From an uncultured Pelagibacteraceae bacterium (GTDB lineage: Bacteria > Pseudomonadota > Alphaproteobacteria > Pelagibacterales > Pelagibacteraceae), in the NCBI GenBank assembly GCA_902515985.1, contig CABXWY010000003.1, forward strand, positions 1 through 64,000: 64,000 bases of DNA. Reading direction: 5' to 3'. Shown here piece by piece: positions 44,349 through 54,455 of the stretch. The notes beneath the pieces are model-generated. The model worked only from the letters and a program-made list of their open reading frames with translations. It had not been told where the DNA came from and did no database searches. The translations under genes and the position numbers were made by a program. Each line of letters begins with the position of its first letter. Position 1 is the first letter of the stretch.

Positions 44349-45780
44349 GTTTTTTTCTTAATTTAGTTGAAAAATTTTTATTTAAAAAAAATTTAAGATC
44401 TTTAAGCACTGGTTTATCTTTAATTCTGTTCTCAATTAGTTTCCAAGTATATGGAATAAGTTTTAAATATTGTTTCTTTTGATCTCTAATAGAAAGTCTT
44501 GTAAAAATTCCAATAATTTTTAAATTTCGAAGCACAGACAAAATATAAAAATCATTTTCAAATTCTTTTTTATTAATTTGATTTTTATCAAATTTTAAAT
44601 AATAATCTAAAAGTTTTATTTTATCTTTTTCACTAGTTTTAAATCTAACATCGTCAACAATCGAGGCCAAATCATATGCCTTATTGCCGATAACCGCATC
44701 TTGACTATCTAAAAGACCAAATGAATTTTTGTAAGGAACTATATTAGATATATGAAAATCTCTATGGACAAAAATACGATTTTTCATTTTAATTTTTTCG
44801 GTCAGTAATTTTATTAATTTTTTAAGTTCTGAATTTATTCTTTTAACATCTTCCTTTTTTTTTACATTTGGTACATACCAATCACAAAAAAGCTTTGCCT
44901 CATTAAAAATTTTAACTTTAGTATATTTAGGAATTTTATAATTCTTGCCCATAAAGTTTTTAATATTTGAGTGTTTTACCTTTTGAATTTTTAATAAAAA
45001 TAAAATAATTTTTTTATAAATTGAAAAATTTTTATTACTTTTCCTTTTAGAAAAAATGTCAAAAACAGTATTATTTCCTAAATCTTCTATTTCTATATAA
45101 TTATTTTTATAATTTTGATTATATAACTTTGGAGCAATAATTTTATTTTTAATTAAAATTTTATTTATTGCATCATAATTTAAAAGATTTTTTTTCTTGT
45201 CTTTTTTGCTGTAAACAATAATTGAACTTTTTTTAACTTTATGCTTTCTATAAAAAATTCTTGATGATGCATCTCCTTTAACCTTGATATAACGATTTTC
45301 TCCAAGTTTTTCATTAATATCTATTCCGAACATTTTTTTTTTAATTTTTAAAAATCTTTTATTTGATTGTTTCTTATATTCAAAAAACAGTTCATACCTG
45401 TTATGAGGTTTAAATTTAACTTTTTCAGGCCATTCAACTATTGTAAGGCAATTTTTATAATCATTAAATAGCCCAATATTATTAAGATCTATTGTTTTAT
45501 CTATTCTGAATAAATCAAAATGGTTGATATTTAAATTTTTTGCTTGATATTCATTCATAATACTAAAAGTTGGACTAGTAATCTCACTTAAATATTCTTT
45601 TTTCTTTTTTTGAATAGAATTGATCAAATATTTTACGAATGTAGTTTTGCCTACACCTATTTCTCCGTAAAGAAAAATCACATCTCCTTCAGTGATAAAA
45701 TTTGCGAAAAAATTAGCTAAATTGAAAGTTTTGTCTTCTTTGGAAATATCTATTTTGCCACTATTAGTAGCGATACGCAT
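44338..45780 (-). CDS. TsaE-AmgK fusion: tRNA t6A ATPase plus aminoglycoside-phosphotransferase-like anomeric sugar kinase
   Basis: This 480-residue protein joins two domains. The N-terminal part (about 1-145) is TsaE, with a P-loop GEIGVGKTT (39-47), [10 protein letters not shown] and HFDLFRI, needed for t6A37 tRNA modification. The C-terminal part (from about 150) is a phosphotransferase with the kinase motif [11 protein letters not shown] and a DXD-like LLDSQD, as in the MurNAc/GlcNAc anomeric kinase AmgK. This fusion is known in alphaproteobacteria. It overlaps ahcY by 17 bases and leads into murU, linking it to cell-wall recycling. Confidence 0.9.
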   Translation of the reverse strand: MRIATNSGKIDISKEDKTFNLANFFANFITEGDVIFLYGEIGVGKTTFVKYLINSIQKKKKEYLSEITSPTFSIMNEYQAKNLNINHFDLFRIDKTIDLNNIGLFNDYKNCLTIVEWPEKVKFKPHNRYELFFEYKKQSNKRFLKIKKKMFGIDINEKLGENRYIKVKGDASSRIFYRKHKVKKSSIIVYSKKDKKKNLLNYDAINKILIKNKIIAPKLYNQNYKNNYIEIEDLGNNTVFDIFSKRKSNKNFSIYKKIILFLLKIQKVKHSNIKNFMGKNYKIPKYTKVKIFNEAKLFCDWYVPNVKKKEDVKRINSELKKLIKLLTEKIKMKNRIFVHRDFHISNIVPYKNSFGLLDSQDAVIGNKAYDLASIVDDVRFKTSEKDKIKLLDYYLKFDKNQINKKEFENDFYILSVLRNLKIIGIFTRLSIRDQKKQYLKLIPYTWKLIENRIKDKPVLKDLKFFLNKNFSTKLRKKHAN

Positions 45781-47050
45781 GGGGTTTGTATGGTCCCTCT
45801 GGCGTTACACTTATATAATCAGCTTGCTCTTTTGATAATGGTGTCAGTTTTGCACCAACTTTATCTAGGTGAAGTCTAGCAACTTTTTCATCCAAGTGTT
45901 TAGGGAGCACATAAACTTTATTTTCATAATTTTTTGAGTTATTCCATAACTCTATTTGAGCAATAACTTGATTTGTAAATGATGCGCTCATAACAAAACT
46001 AGGGTGACCAGTTCCGCAACCTAAATTTACAAGTCTTCCCTCTGCTAACAATATTAATCTTTTTTCATCTGGAAATGTTATTTCGTGAACTTGAGGTTTT
46101 ACTTCATCCCATTTATAATTTTTTAATGCATCAACCTGAATTTCATTATCAAAGTGTCCAATATTACATAAAATTGATCTATCTTTCATAGCCCTCATAT
46201 GATCAGCTGTTACTACATCTTTATTTCCAGTTGCAGTTACAACTATATCTGCCTGACCTATCATTTCGTCCATTAAAACAACTTCATAACCTTCCATGGC
46301 AGCTTGAAGTGCACAAATCGGGTCTGTTTCTGTTACTAAAACTCTTGCACCACTTTGTCTTAAAGAAGCAGCACTACCTTTTCCGACATCGCCAAAACCA
46401 GCAACAATCGCGACTTTTCCTGACATCATTACATCAGTGGCTCTTTTTATTCCATCAACTAAACTTTCTCTACATCCATATAAGTTATCAAATTTTGATT
46501 TTGTAACTGAATCGTTTACATTAATTGCTGGTACTAAAAGGGTTCCTTGCTCTTCCATTTTTTTAAGTGCTAAAACACCTGTTGTTGTCTCTTCACTTAA
46601 ACCTTTAACATTTTTTAATAATTCTTTGTAATCCTTATGCATCAGTGCAGTAAGATCCCCTCCATCATCTAAAATCATATTAGGAATCCAGTCTTTTTTT
46701 CCTTCAATAGTTTGCTTAACACACCACCAATATTCTTCCTCGGTCTCGCCCTTCCAGGCAAACACTGGTATACCTGCTTTAGCGATTGCAGCTGCAGCAT
46801 GGTCTTGAGTTGAAAATATATTACATGAAGACCATCTAACTTCTGCTCCAAGATCGACTAAAGTTTCAATCAAAACTGCAGTTTGAATTGTCATATGCAG
46901 ACAACCTAAAATTCTCGCACCTTTAAGAGGGTTTTTACCTTTATATTCAGCTCTTACTGCCATTAATCCTGGCATTTCTGTTTCTGCTAATGAAATTTCT
47001 TTTCTTCCAAAATCTGCTTGCGATAAGTCTTTTACTTTATAATCTTGCAT
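45764..47050 (-). CDS. ahcY: S-adenosylhomocysteine hydrolase
   Basis: AhcY splits S-adenosylhomocysteine into adenosine and homocysteine, removing a methylation inhibitor. The protein is 428 residues with [29 protein letters not shown], the NAD-binding [13 protein letters not shown] and the C-terminal [13 protein letters not shown]. It lies 45 bases after chvG. Association with chvI-chvG is a common alphaproteobacterial arrangement. No S-adenosylhomocysteine or SAM riboswitch was recognised in the short upstream gap. Confidence 0.97.
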   Translation of the reverse strand: MQDYKVKDLSQADFGRKEISLAETEMPGLMAVRAEYKGKNPLKGARILGCLHMTIQTAVLIETLVDLGAEVRWSSCNIFSTQDHAAAAIAKAGIPVFAWKGETEEEYWWCVKQTIEGKKDWIPNMILDDGGDLTALMHKDYKELLKNVKGLSEETTTGVLALKKMEEQGTLLVPAINVNDSVTKSKFDNLYGCRESLVDGIKRATDVMMSGKVAIVAGFGDVGKGSAASLRQSGARVLVTETDPICALQAAMEGYEVVLMDEMIGQADIVVTATGNKDVVTADHMRAMKDRSILCNIGHFDNEIQVDALKNYKWDEVKPQVHEITFPDEKRLILLAEGRLVNLGCGTGHPSFVMSASFTNQVIAQIELWNNSKNYENKVYVLPKHLDEKVARLHLDKVGAKLTPLSKEQADYISVTPEGPYKPHAYRY

Positions 47051-47095
47051 AAGAGCGATCTTTTAGCAGTATAATTTTAAATAATCAACTTTTCA

Positions 47096-48622
47096 TTAGG
47101 CTGAAGGAAAAATAATTTCAATTTTTGCTCCTTTTCCTTTGGAAATATTACTAGCGCTAATTGTACCACCATGTAGATCAATCAAATTTTTGACTATATT
47201 TAGACCAAGACCTGAATGTTCGCCAAATTTTCCAGGTCTATTACTATAAAATCTCTTAAATATTTTTTTTGTATCATTTTCCTTAAAGCCTGAACCTTCA
47301 TCTAATACATTAAGCATCACAAATTTATTTTTTTTATAAAGTTTCACAGTAACCATCTTATTATCACCGCTAAAGGAAATAGAATTTTCAAGTAGGTTTG
47401 CTAGAATTTGCTCAATTCTATTTTCAATTCCCATAATTTCGATCTTGTTACCATCTTGATTTGAGTTGAGTGAAATTTTTATTCCTCTTTTTGACATATA
47501 AATACCATTAAAATCATCTACAACCGAAGTTACTATTGGCGTTAAGTCAATTTTTTTCATCTGCTCTTTCGTTATTGCTACTTCATCTTTAAGCATCTGG
47601 GAATAGTCTGTAATTAGTCTTTCTATTCTCTCGACATCATGACTTAAAATTTTTACTAGTTTATTTCTCTGATTTTTATCCTCTGTTTCTGAAATAATTT
47701 CAGATGCACTTTTTAATGATGCAAGTGGATTTCGTATTTCATGAACAAGATCGGTAGAAAAATTTTCTGCATTATCTGCCCTCTTTTGAAGTTCGTGCGT
47801 CATGTCATCTAGTGAGTTTGATAAAACACCTAGTTCATCATCTCTTTTTTTAAGACTTTGTATATTAGTCTTTCTTTCACTTTTATCTTTTATAATTTTT
47901 GTATAATCCACAAGATTTCTAATCGGTTTTAAAAAATATCTATTTAATACAAAAGAAAAAACAAAAATTACTAATGTAACAACTAAAGCTGTTCTAATTA
48001 CAAAATTCTTTCTTTCATCAATTGCCGTTTTGATATCATTTGCTCTTTCAACTACTAAAATGTAACCAACATTTTCATCATTAATCATAAAATTTTTTAA
48101 TGTACTCAAAATAAATTTATTGTAAGTTTCATCAGTAAAAGTAAATGGTTTTCCATACTCTGTTGAGATTGAATATTCTTTTGTAATATTGCTAATATTT
48201 TTCTCATCATCCTTTTTATTAATATTTTTTATTTGTTCATCTATATTGTTATCTAAATTTTCAAATTGTATCTGGTCTGTTCTTTGAGAAAAAGATCTTG
48301 GATCTAAATCTAAGGTATCTGTATCAGCAATTATATTAAATTCTGAGTCTAAAAAAATTACTCTATCTAAACTTTGAAATAAAAAACCTGTTGAAAATAA
48401 AAACTTTCTCAAATCGTCCTCATTAAAATTAATTTTAAGCCTTCTTATATGATCAATCGTGTTATTTATTACTGCTATATGATTTGAAGTTTTTTTATAA
48501 ATTAAATTTGGTTTGGAAAAGTTTAAATATAAAACTGTTAATATTCCAATTACAATAAATATTATGAGATTTATGAATAGGAATTTTTTTAAAATTGAGA
48601 AATTCTTAAGAAGCGAACCCAT
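47096..48622 (-). CDS. chvG: Sensor histidine kinase, ChvG-like
   Basis: This is a membrane sensor kinase with two transmembrane helices around a periplasmic domain of about 170 residues, a HAMP linker, a dimerisation domain with the phosphohistidine in DLVHEIRNPLASL, and an ATPase with the N-box and G-box (DEGSGF, GLGLNIVKNL). The periplasmic part has the LDSEFNIIADTDTLDLDPR block seen in ChvG/ExoS proteins. ChvG-ChvI respond to envelope and acid stress in other alphaproteobacteria. The response regulator gene precedes it by three bases. Confidence 0.88.
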   Translation of the reverse strand: MGSLLKNFSILKKFLFINLIIFIVIGILTVLYLNFSKPNLIYKKTSNHIAVINNTIDHIRRLKINFNEDDLRKFLFSTGFLFQSLDRVIFLDSEFNIIADTDTLDLDPRSFSQRTDQIQFENLDNNIDEQIKNINKKDDEKNISNITKEYSISTEYGKPFTFTDETYNKFILSTLKNFMINDENVGYILVVERANDIKTAIDERKNFVIRTALVVTLVIFVFSFVLNRYFLKPIRNLVDYTKIIKDKSERKTNIQSLKKRDDELGVLSNSLDDMTHELQKRADNAENFSTDLVHEIRNPLASLKSASEIISETEDKNQRNKLVKILSHDVERIERLITDYSQMLKDEVAITKEQMKKIDLTPIVTSVVDDFNGIYMSKRGIKISLNSNQDGNKIEIMGIENRIEQILANLLENSISFSGDNKMVTVKLYKKNKFVMLNVLDEGSGFKENDTKKIFKRFYSNRPGKFGEHSGLGLNIVKNLIDLHGGTISASNISKGKGAKIEIIFPSA

Positions 48623-48625
48623 TAA

Positions 48626-49327
48626 TTAACTTACATTCCATCTATAACCGCTACCATATCTTGTTTCTATAGCAGAGAAGTTTTGGTCAACTTTTTTAAA
48701 TTTCTTTCTAATTCTTTTTACATGACTGTCTATTGTCCTATCTTCAATATCTGTGTCTTCTCTATAAGCGATATCCATTAATTGCGATCTTTCTTTGATT
48801 ATTCCAGGTCGTTTAGCTAACTCTTGGACAATTAAAAATTCGGTAGTTGTGAGTTTATCAGGTAGTTGTTTTCCATCCCATTCACATTCTAATTGAGAAG
48901 GGTCTAATTTTAATTTTCCATGAGAAATTACGTTTTTGGTCTCCTCTGTGGGACTAAGATTTTTCTTTCTTAATTGTACCCTTATTCTCTCGATAAGAAC
49001 TTTTATTGAAAAACCCCCTGACTTCTTAACAAAGTCATCCGCACCTAGCTTAAGTCCTAAAAGCTCATCAATCTCATCATCTTTAGATGTTAAAAAAATA
49101 ACTGGCAAAGTTGTTTTTTTTCTTAATTTTTTTAGAAGTTCTTCTCCATCCATCTTGGGCATTTTAATATCAATTATTGCTAAATCTGGTGGCTGTCTTG
49201 TTAAGCCAATTAGGGCACTCTCTCCATCTAAGTAAGTTTGTACATTAAACCCCTCTTTTTCTAGGGCGATGCTTATACTTGTCAAAATATTTCTATCGTC
49301 ATCAATTAATGCGATTGTTTGTTTCAT
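48626..49327 (-). CDS. chvI: Response regulator, ChvI-like
   Basis: The protein is an OmpR-class regulator: a receiver domain with phospho-acceptor Asp53 in IIDIKMPKMD and the switch Lys in ADDFVKKSGGFS, followed by a winged-helix DNA-binding domain (about residues 130-233) with SHVKRIRKKFK. The extra KSGGFS piece after the switch lysine is typical of ChvI. It lies upstream of chvG and is likely cotranscribed. Targets are not visible here. Confidence 0.9.
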   Translation of the reverse strand: MKQTIALIDDDRNILTSISIALEKEGFNVQTYLDGESALIGLTRQPPDLAIIDIKMPKMDGEELLKKLRKKTTLPVIFLTSKDDEIDELLGLKLGADDFVKKSGGFSIKVLIERIRVQLRKKNLSPTEETKNVISHGKLKLDPSQLECEWDGKQLPDKLTTTEFLIVQELAKRPGIIKERSQLMDIAYREDTDIEDRTIDSHVKRIRKKFKKVDQNFSAIETRYGSGYRWNVS

Positions 49328-49380
49328 ATATACTTATACAAATACTAAATTGTTCTTAATTGGGCAAGGATACTGGAAAA

Positions 49381-52155
49381 TTAATGAAGTAAACCCCAAT
49401 TATCTCCACTATTCACATCTACCGTTAAAGGTGTTGAAAATGAGTGAAGATCACTATCTTTTACACTTACCATCTCATCTTTAATTAAACTCGTAAATTT
49501 CTTTTCAGCTACTTTTGGAACTTCAAATATAAGTTCATCATGAATTTGTAGCAACATTTTACATTTTCTCTCGTTATTCTCATTCATTTTTTTGTTAATT
49601 CTTATCATTGCTAGTCTCATTATTTCTGCAGCTGATCCTTGGATTGGCGCATTTATTGCTGCTCTCTCTTGAAAATTTCTTATATTAAAATTTTTATCAT
49701 TAATCCCAGTTATATGGCTTCTTCGACCAAATATATTATTTACATATCCACTTTTTCTACAAAATTTTATAGTTTCATTCATATAATCTTTAATTTCTGG
49801 AAATCTCTTAAAGTAAGAGTTCAAAAAATCTGCCGCCTCATTGTTGGAGACCATAATTTGCTTTGCTAATCCATATTGGGAAATTCCATAAATAATTCCA
49901 AAGTTAATTGCCTTTGCTTTTCGCCTCATGTCAGAATTAATTTCACTAATTTTTACGTTAAAAACTTGGCTTGCAGTAAGTGAATGGATATCTTGATCAT
50001 TGTTAAAAGCTTTTTTAAGTTCTTTTACATCTGCTAGATCTGCTAAAATTCTCATTTCGATTTGATTATAGTCAGCTGATATAAGAATATTTCCTGTTTC
50101 AGAGACGAAGGATTTTCTAATATCTTTTCCATCATCAGTTTTTATTGGAATATTTTGTAAATTTGGATCACTAGATGCAAGTCTGCCGGTCGTTGTTGCG
50201 GCAAGTAAAAAGGATGTATGTACTCTTTTTGTTTTAGGATTAATATGTTCTTGTAAAGAATCTGAATATGTATTTTTTAGTTTTGAAAGCTGTCTCCATT
50301 CTAAAATAAGTTTAGGAAATTTATTACCTTTGAAAGCTAGATCTTCTAAAACAGAGGCGCTAGTTGCATAACTACCTTTTTTTGTTTTTTTTAGAGAAGC
50401 TATCTTTAGATCCTCATACATAATTTGTCCTAGTTGTTTGGTTGATGCAATATTAAATTTTTTTTGTGAAATTTTGTAAATTTTTTCCTCTATCAAAGAA
50501 ATTTTTTTTCCAAATTTTTTTGACAAAATATTTAAGAATTTATCATCTACTTTTACTCCTTGAATTTCCATTTTAGCTAATATTTCAACTAAAGGTTTTT
50601 CAAATATTTCGTAAATATTCTCGAGTTTCTCATTTACTAAATTTTTTTTTAGAATTTTATATAACCTAAAAGTTATATCTGCATCTTCTGCCGCATATTC
50701 TGTAGCTTTTTTAATATCAACTTGATCAAATGTAAGTTGTTTTTTTCCTGAACCTACTAAATCTTTGTAAGAGATAGTTTTGTGTCCTAAATGAATCTCA
50801 GATAATGTATCCATATTATGTCTATTTTTACCGGCATCAAGTACATAAGACATGAGCATAGTATCTTCCATAGTATTCATTGTGATACCGCGATGGTAAA
50901 AAATTATATAATCAAATTTAATATTTTGACCTATTTTTTTAATCGATTTATCCTCTAAAATTGGTTTTATTTTTTGGAGAACCTTAGTTGTATCTAAGGT
51001 AACTTTGTTAATATGCTTAAGTGGTATATAGCAAGCTTTACCAATATTTGTTGCTAATGATATTCCAACTAATTCTGCTAAATGAGGATTAAGAGAATTT
51101 GTTTCGGTATCAATTGATAATTCTCCTTTCTCTTCAGCTTCTTTGAGCCACACATCGATATCATTTAATTTTTCGACTAACTGATATTTTTTTCTATCAA
51201 TACTTAAGGTCTTTTCACCTTTTTTATGTGATTTTTCCTTCTCGGAAAATTGAGGTTCTCCATAATGTGATATGACACTGCTTAAAAGTCTATTAAACTC
51301 CATTAGTCTTAAAAATTCATATAATTTATCTTTTTCGATATCTTTTAATATAAATTCATTTAGATTTATTTTGACAGGAACATCTTTTTTTAATGTTACT
51401 AATTTTTTACTTATAAATGCTTTATCTTTATTTTCGAGAATTGTTTCTCTTCTCTTATTTTGTTTAATTTCATGAGCATTAGATAAAAGTTTTTCTAGAT
51501 TTCCATATTTATTTATTAACTCTGCAGCAGTTTTTACACCAATACCTGGCACTCCAGGAACATTATCACTAGTATCTCCTGCTAAGGATTGAACATCTAT
51601 AACTTTATCAGATTTTACTCCAAATTTTTTGATTACATCATCCTCTACTATGAATTTATTTTTCATAGGATCATAAATTCTTACGTTTTTTTTATATAAC
51701 TGCATCAAATCCTTATCAGAGGAAACAATGGTAACTTTAGCTCCTATTGTTAAGATTTGTTCTACATAAGTTGCTATTAAATCATCGGCTTCGTAATTAA
51801 TAAGTTCTACAGACGGTAAATTAAATGCCTTTACCGATTTTCTTATGAAGTCGAATTGAGGAATTAAATCATCAGGTGCATCCGACCTATTTGCTTTATA
51901 ATCTTTATATATCTCGTTCCTAAAATTTTTTCTTGCAGAGTCAAATATTACCGCAAAGTGTGTTGGCTTTTCTAAATTTTCTCTAGACTTAGAGTCTTCA
52001 AGTAACTTATACAACATGTTGCAAAAACCATTAACAGCCCCTGTTGGCATTCCATCACTTTTCCTACTTAAAGGTGGCAAGGCGTAATATGCTCTAAAGA
52101 TATATCCGGAGCCATCAATTAAATAAAAATGATCACTTTTTTTAATTTTATCCAT
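49381..52155 (-). CDS. polA: DNA polymerase I
   Basis: PolA fills gaps in repair and removes Okazaki primers. The 924 residues hold a 5'-nuclease domain (LIDGSGYIFRAYYALP), a 3'-5' exonuclease domain with DTETNSL, QNIKFDY and EDADITFRL, so proofreading residues look intact, and the polymerase with motif A DYNQIEMRILA, motif B RRKAKAINFGIIYGIS and motif C QIHDELIFEVP. The Phe in the O-helix (AINFG) is the form that discriminates against dideoxynucleotides. It is divergent from the ABC ATPase gene. Confidence 0.97.
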   Translation of the reverse strand: MDKIKKSDHFYLIDGSGYIFRAYYALPPLSRKSDGMPTGAVNGFCNMLYKLLEDSKSRENLEKPTHFAVIFDSARKNFRNEIYKDYKANRSDAPDDLIPQFDFIRKSVKAFNLPSVELINYEADDLIATYVEQILTIGAKVTIVSSDKDLMQLYKKNVRIYDPMKNKFIVEDDVIKKFGVKSDKVIDVQSLAGDTSDNVPGVPGIGVKTAAELINKYGNLEKLLSNAHEIKQNKRRETILENKDKAFISKKLVTLKKDVPVKINLNEFILKDIEKDKLYEFLRLMEFNRLLSSVISHYGEPQFSEKEKSHKKGEKTLSIDRKKYQLVEKLNDIDVWLKEAEEKGELSIDTETNSLNPHLAELVGISLATNIGKACYIPLKHINKVTLDTTKVLQKIKPILEDKSIKKIGQNIKFDYIIFYHRGITMNTMEDTMLMSYVLDAGKNRHNMDTLSEIHLGHKTISYKDLVGSGKKQLTFDQVDIKKATEYAAEDADITFRLYKILKKNLVNEKLENIYEIFEKPLVEILAKMEIQGVKVDDKFLNILSKKFGKKISLIEEKIYKISQKKFNIASTKQLGQIMYEDLKIASLKKTKKGSYATSASVLEDLAFKGNKFPKLILEWRQLSKLKNTYSDSLQEHINPKTKRVHTSFLLAATTTGRLASSDPNLQNIPIKTDDGKDIRKSFVSETGNILISADYNQIEMRILADLADVKELKKAFNNDQDIHSLTASQVFNVKISEINSDMRRKAKAINFGIIYGISQYGLAKQIMVSNNEAADFLNSYFKRFPEIKDYMNETIKFCRKSGYVNNIFGRRSHITGINDKNFNIRNFQERAAINAPIQGSAAEIMRLAMIRINKKMNENNERKCKMLLQIHDELIFEVPKVAEKKFTSLIKDEMVSVKDSDLHSFSTPLTVDVNSGDNWGLLH

Positions 52156-52205
52156 TAATAAATGTTAACTTAATTTATACGAATGTTATAATTGTATAAA
52201 TCATT

Positions 52206-53135
52206 ATGAAAAAAAAAAATGTATTGTCCGTAAAAAATTTGAGCAAATATTACTCCAAAAACAATCCTAAACCAATAAATGCACTAAAAAATTTAAACTT
52301 AGACGTGCAACAAGGAGAAATTTTTGGTTTATTAGGTCCTAATGGTGCAGGTAAATCAACATTCATAAATATACTAGGTGGAACTGTTATTAAATCAGAA
52401 GGTAGTGTTAATGTTTGGGGCTACGATATAGATAAAGACCCAAGGCAAGTCAGAGCTTCATTGGGAATAGTTCCACAGGAAGTAAATTTGGATCCATTTT
52501 TTAATCCAAGAAGACTTCTTGAACTGCAAGCAGGTATGTATGGAGTAAAAAAAGCAGACCGTATAACTGACGAAATTTTAAAACTTGTTTCTCTTGAAAA
52601 TAACGCTGACAGTTATGCAAGAAGTCTATCAGGTGGTATGAAAAGAAGACTTTTAATAGCTAAAGCTTTAGTACATAAACCTCCAATTTTAATACTTGAT
52701 GAACCAACTGCAGGGGTAGATGTCGAGCTTAGAAAAAACCTTTGGGATAATGTAAAGCTTTTAAATAATATAGGTGTAACAATTATTTTAACAACGCACT
52801 ATCTAATAGAGGCAGAACAAATGTGTGATAGAATTGGAATTTTGAATCAAGGTAATATAGTGGCTTTAGATACAACTAAAAATTTATTAAATAAAATACA
52901 AACAAAAATTGTTACATTTACTATTAGTGAAAAGGCTAAAATAGATAATATACCACTCAATTCTTTAAAAATAATATCCCAAAATGAGAATCAAATAACA
53001 GTGTCCTATGAAAAAAACAGTCTCAAAATAGATGAAATTATCTCTCACTTTTTAAAAAAAAATATAAATATTTTAGATATTTCAACTGATGATGCTGATA
53101 TTGAAGACGTCTATACAAATTTAACAAAAAACTAG
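52206..53135 (+). CDS. ABC transporter ATP-binding protein
   Basis: This is a single ATPase domain with Walker A GPNGAGKST, signature LSGGMKRR and Walker B LILDEPTAGVD, plus a C-terminal extension of about 80 residues. It is most like the DrrA/YadG exporter ATPases. No permease gene is adjacent: the next gene is bioY. It may pair with a permease elsewhere. A link to BioY as an energising ATPase is possible but not supported by its DrrA-like sequence. Confidence 0.85.
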   Translation: MKKKNVLSVKNLSKYYSKNNPKPINALKNLNLDVQQGEIFGLLGPNGAGKSTFINILGGTVIKSEGSVNVWGYDIDKDPRQVRASLGIVPQEVNLDPFFNPRRLLELQAGMYGVKKADRITDEILKLVSLENNADSYARSLSGGMKRRLLIAKALVHKPPILILDEPTAGVDVELRKNLWDNVKLLNNIGVTIILTTHYLIEAEQMCDRIGILNQGNIVALDTTKNLLNKIQTKIVTFTISEKAKIDNIPLNSLKIISQNENQITVSYEKNSLKIDEIISHFLKKNINILDISTDDADIEDVYTNLTKN

Positions 53136-53167
53136 CATAAATCATCAGGAAATTGTAATGTAAAGTA

Positions 53168-53719
53168 ATGGAAAATATAAGTATTTCTTACAGTCAAAAA
53201 TTACTAAAATATTTTTTAATCGTTATTTTGGGTTCGGTGTTATTAACTTTATCAGCAAAAATAAAAATACCTTTTTATCCAGTGCCAATGACTATGCAAA
53301 CTTTCGTAGTTCTTTTTTTAGGAATTTCTTTAGGCTATAAAATTGCCGTGGCTACAGTTTTTATTTATCTTTTAGAGGGTTTATTAGGAATCCCAGTTTT
53401 CTCAAACTCTCCAGAAAAAGGCGTTGGTTTAGTTTATTTTACAGGTCCAACTATGGGATATTTGATCGGTTTTTTATTTGCAGCTTTTATTTCAGGTTAT
53501 TTAAATTTTCAAACAAATATAATATTAATTTTTTTCAAACTTGTATTATCTGTTTTCTTTATTTATTTATTTGGAGTAGTTTGGTTGGGTATTTTAATTG
53601 GATGGGAAAAACCAATATTCCAGCTTGGAGTTGCCCCTTTTATTTATGCTGAATTATTTAAAATCTTGCTGCTCACTTTTTTAGCAACCAATATTATTAA
53701 AATTAGAAAAGTTATTTAG
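53168..53719 (+). CDS. bioY: Biotin transporter BioY
   Basis: BioY is the substrate-binding membrane subunit of a biotin importer and in some organisms works alone. The 183 residues hold about six helices and the conserved FYPVPMTMQTFVVLFLG, GIPVF and TGPTMGYLIGF blocks. No bioM or bioN lies beside it. Biotin import would fit a streamlined marine genome, but dependence on external biotin is inference. It overlaps the convergent regA by eight bases. Confidence 0.92.
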   Translation: MENISISYSQKLLKYFLIVILGSVLLTLSAKIKIPFYPVPMTMQTFVVLFLGISLGYKIAVATVFIYLLEGLLGIPVFSNSPEKGVGLVYFTGPTMGYLIGFLFAAFISGYLNFQTNIILIFFKLVLSVFFIYLFGVVWLGILIGWEKPIFQLGVAPFIYAELFKILLLTFLATNIIKIRKVI

Positions 53720-54269
53720 GTGATCTTTTATACAAAATTCTTTGTAATGTACGTCTGTGCATTTTGAGTCTTCTAGCTGTTTCAGAAACATTTCTATTGC
53801 ATAGCTCAAATACCCTGTGAATATGCTCCCATTTTACTCTATCCGCAGACATCGGATTTTCGGGTGGTTGAGCTTTATTTTTTGGATCAGCTAAAAGAGC
53901 TTTTTCGATATCATCAGCATCTGCCGGTTTTGCAAGATAATCAATTGCACCTTGTTTTATTGCAGCAACCGCAGTTGGTATATTTCCATATCCAGTTAAC
54001 ATTATAATTTTGCTGCTAGAATTTTTTTTTTGCAATTCCTTTACAACTTCAAGTCCATTTCCATCTCCAAGTCTTAAGTCAACAACTGCAAATGCAGGAT
54101 TCTTGCTATTTAACGAGGCAATACCTGATTTTACACCCTCAGCTTGAGAAACTACGAAGCCTTTTTTCTCCATCGCTCTTGATAGTCTTTCCCTAAAGGT
54201 ATTATCATCATCAACTATTAATAGCGATTTATCGGCTAAATTAGCAATATTTTGAGCACTTTCTGTCAT
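53712..54269 (-). CDS. regA: Response regulator RegA/ActR-like
   Basis: The 185-residue protein has a receiver domain (phospho-acceptor Asp64 in AVVDLRLGDGNG, switch Lys in LAKPADADD) and a Fis-type helix-turn-helix at the C-terminus, NVSETARRLKMHRRTLQRIL, almost unchanged from RegA/PrrA/ActR proteins. That family controls redox-responsive energy and carbon genes in alphaproteobacteria. No RegB-type sensor kinase gene is present beside it. Confidence 0.92.
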   Translation of the reverse strand: MTESAQNIANLADKSLLIVDDDNTFRERLSRAMEKKGFVVSQAEGVKSGIASLNSKNPAFAVVDLRLGDGNGLEVVKELQKKNSSSKIIMLTGYGNIPTAVAAIKQGAIDYLAKPADADDIEKALLADPKNKAQPPENPMSADRVKWEHIHRVFELCNRNVSETARRLKMHRRTLQRILYKRSPK

Positions 54270-54354
54270 ACGGGCTATATAGGTTTGATGTCAGATTTTT
54301 CAATAGTCCAAAAATTCCAAAATTAAAGGCTTGTTTATTAAGGGGAAAATTACT

Positions 54355-54381
54355 TTGACAATACCTTTCATTTCTCATAAT
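54355..54381 (+). promoter_or_regulatory. Candidate promoter of the polyamine operon
   Basis: TTGACA (54355-54360) is a perfect -35 element, followed after 15 bases by CATAAT (54376-54381). The short spacer lowers confidence. A second -10-like GATAAT lies at 54387. The leader to the first gene would be about 70 bases. Confidence 0.4.
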
Positions 54382-54401
54382 TAGGGGATAATTACAAAAG
54401 T

Positions 54402-54427
54402 GCATACTAGTTATGCTAATTTTTTTT
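54402..54427 (+). other. Hairpin and T-run in the leader of the polyamine operon
   Basis: GCATA (54402-54406) and TATGC (54412-54416) form a five-base-pair stem, followed after three bases by eight T (54420-54427). It sits between the candidate promoter and the ribosome site GAGGGG (54443-54448). It could be an attenuator, or only A/T-rich leader. Confidence 0.35.
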
Positions 54428-54455
54428 GTTAAATTTTTTTTCGAGGGGCTATTAA

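Noticed and set aside
47051-47095. Possible SAM or SAH riboswitch before ahcY
   Set aside because: The gap is only 45 bases and holds no recognisable aptamer.
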